This document shows positions 32,001 through 40,960 of a DNA stretch of 64,000 bases, piece after piece. The stretch's first letter is position 1. Each line of letters starts with the position of its first letter. Made by a program: the position numbers and the translations under genes. Below the pieces are notes generated by a model that did not search any database, was not told the DNA's origin, and worked only from the letters and a program-made list of their open reading frames with translations. Source of the stretch: Puccinia triticina (Eukaryota > Basidiomycota > Pucciniomycetes > Pucciniales > Pucciniaceae); the NCBI RefSeq assembly GCF_026914185.1, contig NC_070566.1, positions 1,302,001 to 1,366,000 on the forward strand, in the 5' to 3' direction.

Positions 32001-32284
32001 CAATCGGAACACTCTGCTAATACTGAATCAGCATGTGCTTTCATCTTCAAGCAGTAAATCACATTGATTCCACTCACAGCATCACTGGTTGACGGTTGGG
32101 GAATGCGTTCTGAGTGAGGTGGCTGATGTTTTGACCTTTCAAGCTCCGTCTTTCTCTGATGCGTTTGGAAAGCGCGCTTAGACAACACTCTCCCAGCAAC
32201 TACGCCTCTGCCCTCTTCTTCATGTTGCTGTGTGTTGCAGCCATACGAAACACAGTGACAGACATGGAGAGGCCGGTTGACCAT
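29033..32284 (-). CDS. tnp2: CACTA transposase, tnp2 family
   Basis: 1040 aa after splicing three exons: 32284-32078, 32016-29739 and 29670-29033. Introns are 32017-32077 (GTGAGT...TTAG) and 29671-29738 (GTCAGT...ACAG). Total coding length is a multiple of three with no internal stop. Exon 1 has the small Cys/His region (HVCHCVSYGCN) usual before tnp2. The core holds LYLDWFRPEG, IFLFGIIPGPKEPRLEEIN, IGDLPALRK, a Cys pair in FCSFCCLSRNHLEE, ELMHALILGDLKDH and RRFGPPRSTAAWAQERVNGM. These are landmarks of basidiomycete tnp2 (RNase H-like DDE) transposases. It would bind and cut the CAC termini. A basic Ser-rich insert around residues 500-600 may be a nuclear signal. It appears intact, unlike its neighbours. 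Confidence 0.85.
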
Positions 32285-32929
32285 TTCGTGTTGTGCGTTT
32301 GTTGTTAGAGGAAGTGATGTTCAAGTATCAGAAATGGGAGTCAACTGCCGCCTTCACCAACAAGGACAACTAGAACTGCACGTCACGTTGAAGGCCTCTC
32401 TGCATGCAGGAGGCACAACCTGATCATGCCAGGCAAGCCACTTAATTTGACGCTGACAACAGAACCATGGCTGATGGTGTTCTGGTGGCACCCTGATGTC
32501 AGCGCTGTATCTGTGTCACGTCTGTCCCCTCAAACAGCGCCAGTCTGTTGGTACAGTAGAAATATATAGAGAGATTTGCAGGTCTGCCAAAAAAGCCAGT
32601 TACATAGTGTCACTGGGTGACTGGTGCTGCACATCGGAGGCACATTCCATCCTTCCTTGGAAAAGCAAGGAAGTGCGTACACAAACTTGCAACAGTAAGC
32701 CCCTTGTTAAATCCTCCTTGGCTCCAACAAGAGACTATCAACATCACAGCAGACAAGCCACCGGCGGAATAAAGCAGGACCCCTGGCTCTCGTTGAAATA
32801 TCTTAGTTCCTGTGGACAGACACAGGCTGTTGCAGCATTCATCTATCCAACTCATCATTCGCAGCCTGCCCACACTAGGTTTCCTTCAACTGCTAGTAAA
32901 GACCATCCCCACCCCCACACACACCCAAA
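32285..32929. promoter_or_regulatory. Divergent promoter region of tnp2 and H1
   Basis: 645 bp between the start codons of tnp2 (minus) and H1 (plus). No TATA box stands out. A bidirectional promoter is likely from position. No palindrome of the P1-P7 family occurs here. Confidence 0.4.
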
Positions 32930-33477
32930 ATGCAGGACAACTCCGCTTTCACTCCCACCCAACTCAAATGGCTGCAAGACAGTCAGAAAGTGGTAGACTC
33001 TGAAATGCAGCGGACCGTGGACAAATCACCGGGCGATGCAGATCATCAAACTGTCAACCAGAATTTGGCCTACCGGTTTCAAGGCAAGTTGCTGGCAGAT
33101 GCCTTCGACAGGAAGATCCCCCGCTGGGCTGTTCCAAATGTTACCGCAACTTGGAATGCTATCAGAACCCGTCAGGGACTCGGTAAGAGCCTTCCCACCT
33201 CCCTGGCCCCTCTGAAGATGGAGGTTCTGATAACTCTGTTGAATCACTGCTCCCAGGTCCAATCAACTTTGAGGCGTGTATGGGTTCTACACAAGCGATG
33301 GCCAAAGAAGGAAGTTTGTGACTTCGCCACTTCCATGCAAAAAGGTCAGAGAGCACTTGTCACAATGTGTTTGACATCGCTTACCAATCTATGCACCCAT
33401 CCCGTTGCGTGGAGCCAGGCACAAAGACGCCATACAGGTATCCTGATCACAAGCTGTCTCTGGTGGGTCAATCCTGA
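32930..33477 (+). pseudogene. H1: unknown CACTA cargo gene, one TGA in frame
   Basis: It starts MQDNSAFTPTQLKWL. The first exon ends at 33182. Intron 33183-33256 (GTAAGA...CCCAG, 74 nt) rejoins as GPINFEACMGSTQAM. TGA at 33319-33321 interrupts the frame after EGSL. The frame then stays open as LRHFHAKRSESTCHNVFD to TGA 33475-33477, so a single nonsense change is the simplest reading. An alternative is a shorter protein ending at 33321. Unknown function; no domain recognised. It is divergent from tnp2 and followed by palindromes P6 and P7. Confidence 0.5.
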
Positions 33478-33998
33478 AAGCTTGTGAAACCGTATAGTCA
33501 CTCCTGCTGGTAATCCTGGACCTACTTGTATTGGCAAGCTATCCCCTCCTTGGGAGAAAGAGCCAGCTTGTCAATTCATATGAACGCGGGGAAAATGTCA
33601 CTTAGCACTCTGGCAGAGCTTGCAAGGCTGTTTCACAGGCACCAGCATGCATCTTGCGCTATCAAGTACATATGTGTCATGCTTGCGGCTATTGTACCTG
33701 CGCGAGTCATAAACGTCTCTGGTGGTAGGGCCTGGCTTGCCCTACCAGATATGTAAGGCGCGGCCAGTCAGGGACACACTGCATGGAGTTGGGAATGGCA
33801 CCAAGATATTCGGAGGTGGCCTCCCAGCCTTACCCGCTAGCTGACAAAATCGTGGGCTGCTGAAAGAATAGTGGCAGCCACGTTGTGTTCTTTCACAGAG
33901 GAGTGAGGCGGCCCTCACCATCATTCAGTGGCTTTCACTTCCCTAAATGTGGAGTTTAGTAAACTCAAAAGACCACCCTCAGTGACCAGCAGGAAGCA

Positions 33999-34036
33999 TG
34001 TCCACCTTAACGTTCGGGCGAACGGTAGGGTGGACA
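33999..34036. repeat. Intergenic palindrome P6
   Basis: TGTCCACCTTAACGTTCG on the left and CGAACGGTAGGGTGGACA on the right. The inner bases differ from P1-P4, yet most arm pairs are kept. Confidence 0.7.
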
Positions 34037-34172
34037 AACCTCTCTGCGCAGGACTGGAGTCTGGCACCCCAGCGGCGTGCCTCGCTGGCGCGTGAAAGCC
34101 GTTTAATCGCCATGCTCCACGGCACATTTAATCACACCTGTCACAGCTTCACCAGCATTTGAGTCTGACCCA

Positions 34173-34212
34173 TTGTCCACCCTACTGTTTGGCCAAACGA
34201 TAGGGTGGACAT
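34173..34212. repeat. Intergenic palindrome P7
   Basis: TGTCCACCCTACTGTTTGG on the left, CCAAACGATAGGGTGGACA on the right. Here both arms carry CCCTA/TAGGG and GTTTGG/CCAAAC, paired changes relative to P1. Confidence 0.75.
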
Positions 34213-34407
34213 GGATAGGTTTTCGAACCAAACACTTGTAGGACAGTGCCCTTTGTCACACATCCCCCTTTGAGCGCACGCGGGCAAGCCCACCCCTTTG
34301 TAAGACTCGACCCTCATTTCAGAGTTGAGCAATACTTAAGCTAGCAGACTTTTGCCCACATTTGGTACAAGCTGCCCCTGGAATCTGATTCCATCTCCAC
34401 CATCCTA

Positions 34408-35514
34408 ATGTCTAAGGCCTGTTTTCGCAAGGGCAAACCGCCACGCCCGGTTGCGAAAGTCAACGCAATGTATTCAACCATGCTTCCAACTTCGAACTCA
34501 CCCTGCTCTCGCAGCATGTCAAGCTTCATCAGAACTCTGCTTAATTTGGTCCCGTCCAAGAAAAATCCTCCTTCAAACGAGTGGCAGATGCGTCCCCCAG
34601 CACACAACTTTCATGTCGGCTCCAACCTCCCGGACTCCATCCTCATGCACACAATCGATCCCATTCCGGAGGCAGCCCTGCTAGTCAAATCTCAGACGGT
34701 TGACCCTGCATTCAGAGTACTGTTTCTGCGAGACCTTTCCGGCTGTCACTTCCCCGGGAAGACCTTTGCGTGGGATCATCCGTGGGACGCGCACTGGAAT
34801 CAACTCTTTGCTTCTTTTGTAGTGAAACACTGGTCACATGCGTACAAGGCAGGAGCGTTTACTCAATTCTACATTGGCCCGGCAGAAGCTGGTAACAAAT
34901 CACTTCTTGTTGCGCTACTCCACCGTTGGTTCATTGGCAGGCAAGAAGGACTCAGGTTGGGTCGATTCTCGGCCGACAGAAAATCCCAGAAGGCTAAGTC
35001 TGAATCCAAGTCAAAGATCCGAATGCAGGTCAGCAAACCAGATCCTCAGCCACATCCATGCTCCACATACTAATCATACAACATCCCACAACCACAGATC
35101 CACCAACATCGCCAGGAAACCCTCTCCAAGCTTCCAATCAATTCTGCTCTCAAGTCCTTATTTGACAATATCAAAGCTACGTCCGACACCGAAACCACAC
35201 ATGCGCCATCTCTAGTCAAGATCCTGTTGCATTGGAGGTCAGACGAATTCAACCGCTTTGCTCAACAAGTGGATGCAATTTATGCACAGAAGAAAATCAA
35301 CACTAAATGCCGCCTCTTTGCGCAAGGCTACATCTTGGAGCTCCGCAGAAAACGCTCTGATTCCATTTCGCATGTCACTTTCAACAACGTGCCTCGCAGT
35401 CTACCGGTCAACTGTTACAATCCACAATTCCTGTCCACACTAACCAGCTCTGAGAGAGCGCTCCTGGACGAAAAACAAGCTGCAGAGTGGCCAAATTTGA
35501 TTATCTCTCGCTGA
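34408..35514 (+). CDS. G4: unknown CACTA cargo gene
   Basis: Two exons, 34408-35028 and 35098-35514, with a 69-nt intron (GTCAGC...CACAG) that keeps the frame; about 345 aa. It starts MSKACFRKGKPPRP. The central block includes FLRDLSGCHFPGKTFAWDHP and FTQFYIGPAEAG, then a basic stretch (KSQKAKSESKSKIR) and a C-terminal helical part with LLHWRSDEFNRFAQQVD and RFAQGY-like text. No known domain. The frame is intact across the junction. It is convergent with the SNF2-like gene, only about 160 bp away. A DNA- or protein-binding accessory role is possible but not shown. Confidence 0.65.
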
Positions 35515-35676
35515 ACGGACAACCCCTCAGTGAGTTTTACATTGTCATTTCATCATGTCTTGCATAAGCAGCTGAGCACACTCATACTGCTCATTTCCTC
35601 CATTTGGTACACTTAACCTGCCAGCCTTAACACCAATCAGCGCCCTCCCGACGAATAGATCACTGAAAACATCTGC

Positions 35677-37969
35677 TTACAAGGCCAATTCCCATTTCCG
35701 CCTCTGCACCTGAAAGATATTTGTTTCCAAGCTCTCATGCATGTAGTATCTGTACACGTGCACTGAATGCTTTTGTCCCAAACGGTAAAGTCTATCGACG
35801 GCTTGATTTTCACTTGCCGGGTTCCAACTTGGTTCCTAGAAGATGTGCAAGATCAGTAGTCTTTGTGAGCCTTGGCTCTCTGTGCTGTGTGAAATGAGAC
35901 TTGCCATGAGATACATGTTCTGAGCACATCGCAAGTCAATCCACACTCCTGCGGCTTGCAATGATGCTAACAAGACATTGCAATTATTATCGGCCCGAAA
36001 TTGTCTGAGGTTGTCGTCACGCCTGCCTGCAGTCAAATCGCCTGTGAGCCTTGTTGAAACGAGTCGATTCTCTTCCAGGGCGCGCCCAATGCTGCAGTCA
36101 GAGGCTATCAGCATAACAATAGTATTTGTTTTGGGGCAAGCATCACTGATGACATTTCCAAGTACCCGACAAAACTTGAGAACACCACCGCCTTTGGTCT
36201 TTCAATCCCTCGGGCCCCACTGAAGAATTCCTTCAGACTACCAATGAGGTGGACGATCTTGCCTGAATCCTCCCATCTCCAGGTTGGTTGAACAAGCAGC
36301 TCGCTTCTGGCAAACAGAGGATGGTTGCAAAACTGCCTTAGCATTGTCAGCTGTTGAAAAAACTCGGTATGGTCCCATTGTTGCCCAGCTGACCGCAACC
36401 TGCCGAAAGCTGCGACAAAACTTTGGTGCAACTCCCTTGAGACTTTTTCCCATTCCAGACTGTTCCTGACAATGACCCCATGTTCGACCTTGTCAGGAAG
36501 GTTTAAAATAGCATCTTTCGTTCGTCTCAAGCAGACTGTTTGCATTAGAAAAGTGAGACTCCTGATTGCTTCCTGCGCCCCCACATTGATTCGCGGGATT
36601 AAAAATCTCTTCCAAATCAGATCCTCGTCCCACGGCGCGATCCTCAACGTTGTGATCAAACTCTGCAGGTCCGTCAGGCGATTTTGGACCGGCGTGCCTG
36701 TTAAGCATAGTACAAACTCGGACTGCAGTTGCTGAATATTGCGGGTTCGGTTTGCATCAGGATTTCTCATCAGGCTAATAACCAATTGTCAGTTTTTGTG
36801 CACTGAGAAGAGAAGCAGAGGAATGTATTGACTCACTGCGCTTCATCCATGACAATCCTGAACCAGCAAAGATCAAGAGATTCAATGGTTAGTTGATCTG
36901 CACGTGACCCATTTTCACTCTCGGCAATCATCTCGTAGGTCGTCAAGACCACCAGGACAGACTGTAGGTTCTTTCTACTGCACCGCTTCCGCGATTTTCC
37001 ATGAAAGACTAGGTAAGGGATAGCGAGAACTTCAAAGTGCAGCCGGATTTTGGCCTCCCAATTTGATAAAGTTGCCAGGGGGCATATTACCAGAGTCGCG
37101 GCTGATTGGTGTGTCCAGTCGGCCCAGTAATAATCCACCGCTGCATCATTAGTCGCCAGAATATAAGCCAAGGTGGTCAATGTCTTTCCCAAACCCATAT
37201 CGTTGGCAAGTATCGATCCTCACACCTTGACGCCATCAAGTTCGAAGTGGGGTTGATCCCGGCCTGATGTATCAAGGGGCGAAGCCAAGCGTTAATGGGG
37301 TGATTCCAAACCAACACTGGGTTGTTGTTTGGGGACTCGTTGTTTCTGAGGAACCGGAAGGCAGTCAGCTGGTGGGGCTTTAGATTGGTCCGACACTGGC
37401 GAAGAGCCGGAGCAAGCCAATCCTCCTGTGCAATACCATCATCCCCCACATGGTTAAAAGTCAGGTGTGGAATTTCAAAGAAAAGGCTTGGGTTATAGTT
37501 CCAAATTGGTGTTAGCTCCACGTGTGCAGCTTCAAAAGCGTGCTTGACAAGGCTGACATTCTCGTGACAACTAAAAACGCAAACCCGGAGCTCGAGCTGG
37601 TTGCCAGGAAGGGTCACTACAAAAGCTTTGATCTTCATGACATCGGGGTCGTTTGGAGGGATCTCGCGACCGGTAGCTGGAGTTGAACAAGTCGATATGG
37701 GCCCTAGTAACGGACCAAGGTGTTGACTTGCAGTACTGCTGAGATCACCTATCTGCTCCTGGGGTGCTCGATAAACGTGCACTTGCCGGCGACCTCGCTG
37801 CAGAAAGCCCACCTGGGGAGTGCTGTCTCGTAAATGCCGGGTAGATGATATCGGAATCATGAATTGGCCCAGACAGTATGTACTGGTCATAGTCTTGGCC
37901 GGATGTTGGTTTGTGTTGAAACCGATTCACTGATTGTTGAGATCCAAGAACAATGTTATCAGGATCCAA
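35677..37969 (-). CDS. SNF2-family helicase-like ATPase (Rad5/Rad16-like), possibly broken
   Basis: Motifs in order: PHQLTAFRFL (Q-like region), GSILANDMGLGKT (Walker A), LVICPLATLSNWE, DEAH formed across intron 36775-36836, CLTGTPVQNRL, VVFSSFVGYLE, then across intron 36092-36153 IIGRALEENRL, then NVLLASLQAAGV, and across intron 35836-35904 EPSWNPASENQAVDRLYRLGQ. The last intron starts GCAAGT and ends CTAG, a GC-AG intron. The short last exon is 35835-35677. No RING finger is seen between the helicase halves. The first exon border near 37745-37890 is unresolved. Just before Walker A the frame shifts and a TGA precedes GSILAND (about 37216), so there is a missed intron or a disabling lesion. 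It would remodel chromatin or DNA-protein complexes in the nucleus. Confidence 0.75.
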
Positions 37970-39129
37970 TATGACGCAGAAAACGAACGCACATAAAGCG
38001 TCGTTTGGGGTGCACTGTTTGGCCGGTGGGCCTGTGTTTGGTATGTGTCATTCCGGAGCGGCACCCAAACAGTCATTACATGTTGGTCAACATGTTACCA
38101 ACAATCTACAATCCACAAGATTACCAAGTAGGCATCAGCACCAACATCCCAAACCACTCCGCTAAAGGTTAGCATAGCTATGGTTTTGTTGATGGACCAG
38201 ATCGCAGCACCAACGTCTATTACATCCTTTCAGAGTGACAACGCAGGGTGGCACCTGTGCGTGAGTGGTTCAGCTAGCTGTTCCCCAGCCCCCACACACG
38301 CAGGAGTGATGCTGATGTGAGATCATAGACTGTTATCCGGCAGTATTGCAGGATATCTTTCAGCTCCTGCAATTCAGCCGCAGCTCAGCTGGCCTCTGCA
38401 ACAGAAAAACAGGCGGGCACAGTCATTTCTTCACACACAAGTGAACTACATAGAACACATGTTGACAAACAGATGCAAGTCACAACCTCAGGTTGACCAG
38501 GAAAACAAGCCCAGGGACCTATTCAAAGGGAAAGGCGCAGGACCTTCACAAAAGGTCAGAATAGATTTGCCACACCAAGCAGTCCTCAGTCCTAATGTCA
38601 TGTTTCTGCATCCTGGAGGACTTTGGAGCTCCATTCAACTTCCCATTGAAAGTGCACATCAGCGGCTGATAGTGGTGAACAGGAACATTCCCCCATCTGA
38701 GCTGTGCACATCTCTCAATCACCCACCTGCCTGTGTTTCACCTTTTAGGGAGCAAAGGTGCTTGTGGGTTTGTTCCAGGTTGTGATTTCTAGGCTGCCCT
38801 GTTCATTTACACCTGATCAGCACTCTTAACTGAACTAAGTATGGCTAAAGACATTCACTGGAGATCCCAGGGCTCAGGCTTTGTGGATCAGGGGGCAGGA
38901 ATAAAACAAAGGAGCAGTTATTATACCTGATATATGAAGTCTGAAGAGTTGGGTATGAGTGGACTCAAGTATCAAATACATTTGGCTTATGTAAACAGGC
39001 AAAGAGAGTTACAGACAACTCCATCACACTATCAAGTGCAATCACCAGTGAGTCAAATTTGAGGTTGGACTTACATTACAGCTGGCACCCAGCTCACATC
39101 AGACTGCTTGACTCATAAAATTAAGGTTG
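37970..39129. other. Right subterminal non-coding DNA of CACTA-2
   Basis: About 1.2 kb between the SNF2-like gene and the right terminal repeat. Only short frames, none supported. Confidence 0.45.
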
Positions 39130-39165
39130 GGCACTCTAAAGAGTGCCACACTTCCTTCCCTGGTG
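39130..39165. repeat. Right terminal repeat of CACTA-2
   Basis: Inverse of the left end. GGCACTCTAAAGAGTGCC (a slightly shortened palindrome) is followed by ACACTTCCTTCCCTGGTG. TSD ATA follows. Confidence 0.88.
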
Positions 39166-40680
39166 ATAGGTATATCAAAATGATCACCTGCCCTCAAAGA
39201 TTCACTGAGTACCTTGGATGATCACAAAACCCTCAAATTTAGCAGCCACAACGTGATCAGTTGACAAATATCACTAATTTGGTAGTTTCTTGATGTTCCC
39301 GCCACTATATCTCAGCGCAGCATGGGAGTTTTTCCATGATATTGGTACCAAAATGATCAAATGCCCCTGAAGATTCATTGTGTACCTTGAATGACCACAA
39401 AACCCCCAAATGTAGCAGCCACAATGTGATCAGTTGCCAAATATCACTAATTTGGTAGTTTCTTGATGTTTCTGCCACTATATCTCAGCACAGTGTGGGA
39501 GTTCTTCCATGATATTGGTACCAAAATTATCAAATGCCCCTGAAGATTCATTGTGTACCTTGAATGAACACAGAAACCCCAAATGTAGCAGCCACAATGT
39601 GATCAGTTGCCAAATATCACTAATTTGGTGGTTTCTTGATGTTTCTGCCACTATATCTCAGCACAGTGTGGGAGTTCTTCCATGATATTGGTACCAAAAT
39701 TATCAAATGCCCCTGAAGATTCATTGTGTACCTTGAATGACCACAGAACCCCCAAATGTAGCAGCCACAATGTGATCAGTTGCCAAATATCACTCATTTG
39801 GTAGTTTCTTGATGTTTCTGCCACTATGTCTCAGCACAGGGTGGGAGTTCTTCGATGGTATTGGTACCAAAATGGTCATATGCCCTCAAACATTCATTGA
39901 GTATCATGGATGACCACAAAACCCCCAAATGTAGCAGCCACCATGTGATCAGTTGCCAAATATCACAAATTTGGTAGTTTCTTGGTGTTTCTGCCTGTAT
40001 ATCTCAGCCCCGCGTGGGAGTTCTTCCATGATATTGGTACCAAAATTATCACATGCCCCTGAAGATTCATTGTGTACCTTGAATGACCACAAAACCCCCA
40101 AATGTAGCAGCCACAATGTGATCAGTTGCCAAATATCACTAATTTGGTGGTTTCTTGATGTTTCTGCCACTATATCTCAGCACAGTGTGGGAGTTCTTCC
40201 ATGATATTGGTACCAAAATTATCAAATGCCCCTGAAGATTCATTGTGTACCTTGAATGACCACAGAACCCCCAAATGTAGCAGCCACAATGTGATCAGTT
40301 GCCAAATATCACTCATTTGGTAGTTTCTTGATGTTTCTGCCACTATGTCTCAGCACAGGGTGGGAGTTCTTCGATGGTATTGGTACCAAAATGGTCATAT
40401 GCCCTCAAACATTCATTGAGTATCATGGATGACCACAAAACCCCCAAATGTAGCAGCCACCATGTGATCAGTTGCCAAATATCACGAATTTGGTAGTTTC
40501 TTGGTGTTTCTGCCTGTATATCTCAGCCCCGCGTGGGAGTTCTTCCATGATATTGGTACCAAAATGATCACATGCCCCTGAAGATTCATTGTGTACCTTG
40601 AATGACCACAAAACCCCCAAATGTAGCAGCCACAATGTGATCAGTTGCCAAATATCACTAATTTGTGTCAGAACAGAAAT

Positions 40681-40707
40681 GGCTCCACCAGGACTCGAAC
40701 GCGGGTT

Positions 40708-40739
<32 letters not shown>

Positions 40740-40750
40740 GCTACAAAGCC
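40681..40750 (-). other. tRNA-like sequence in LTR copy 1
   Basis: 70 nt fold as a 7-bp acceptor (GGCTTTG with TGGAGCC, some G-U), a D arm GCTT/AAGC, a 17-nt anticodon arm with two mismatches (loop CTAGAGT), 4-nt extra loop, and T arm. This copy has CGCG in the T stem, adding one mismatch. Anticodon AGA would be Ser, but a 4-nt extra loop is wrong for tRNA-Ser, so it is not a normal tRNA. Confidence 0.6.
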
Positions 40751-40856
40751 TGAGTTGCCAGATTCATAATCTAACATCCTCACGGAATCTGGATGCTCTA
40801 AGGCTCTCCTAGACCCGCTGGTGTGCTCTCTCCTCTGCAGGTACGCTTGGCTCTTT

Positions 40857-40875
40857 GAGCTCAAGACTGTAAATC
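40857..40875 (-). promoter_or_regulatory. Half-tRNA-Tyr primer-binding site of TRIM
   Basis: It abuts the minus-strand 5' LTR. The plus strand reads GAGCTCAAGACTGTAAATC. That is tRNA register: GAGC (D stem), one base, CAAGA stem, CTGTAAA loop with GTA anticodon, TC. The primer would end at about position 40, close to the 39/40 cut described for Drosophila copia with tRNA-iMet. Confidence 0.65.
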
Positions 40876-40890
40876 TGTCAGAAAAGAAAT

Positions 40891-40917
40891 GGCTCCACCA
40901 GGACTTGAACCCGGGTT

Positions 40918-40949
<32 letters not shown>

Positions 40950-40960
40950 GCTACAAAGCC
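40891..40960 (-). other. tRNA-like sequence in LTR copy 2
   Basis: As copy 1 but with a fully paired T stem (CCGGG/CCTGG, one G-U) and intact B box. A TTTT run follows 3' on the minus strand, as a polymerase III terminator would need; copy 1 lacks it. Confidence 0.62.

Larger units (their letters stand above)
33478..34407. other. Intergenic region with palindromes P6 and P7
   Basis: Between H1 and G4. No gene is visible apart from the two palindromes, about 175 bp apart. Confidence 0.5.
17252..39165 (-). mobile_element. Complete giant CACTA-type transposon CACTA-2 (21.9 kb)
   Basis: The termini are CACCAGGGAAGAAAGTGTGG at 17252 and the inverse of CACCAGGGAAGGAAGTGTGG ending at 39165. They are flanked by a 3-bp TSD ATA (17249-17251 and 39166-39168) inside one satellite unit that is continuous without the insert. 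CAC termini and a 3-bp TSD fit the CACTA (CMC) superfamily, and the element encodes a tnp2 transposase on the minus strand. Gene order from the left is F2 (+), A (-), accessory gene 2 (-), tnp2 (-), H1 (+), G4 (+), SNF2 helicase-like (-). Six 40-bp palindromes lie between genes. Typical CACTA elements encode one or two proteins, so this has a large cargo. Nonsense codons in A, gene 2 and H1 suggest it is decaying. Confidence 0.88.

Noticed and set aside
40681..40960. Two tandem tRNA genes
   Set aside because: They sit inside identical 111-bp TG...CA repeats with a TSD, the anticodon stem is mismatched, and the anticodon would be Ser without a long extra arm.
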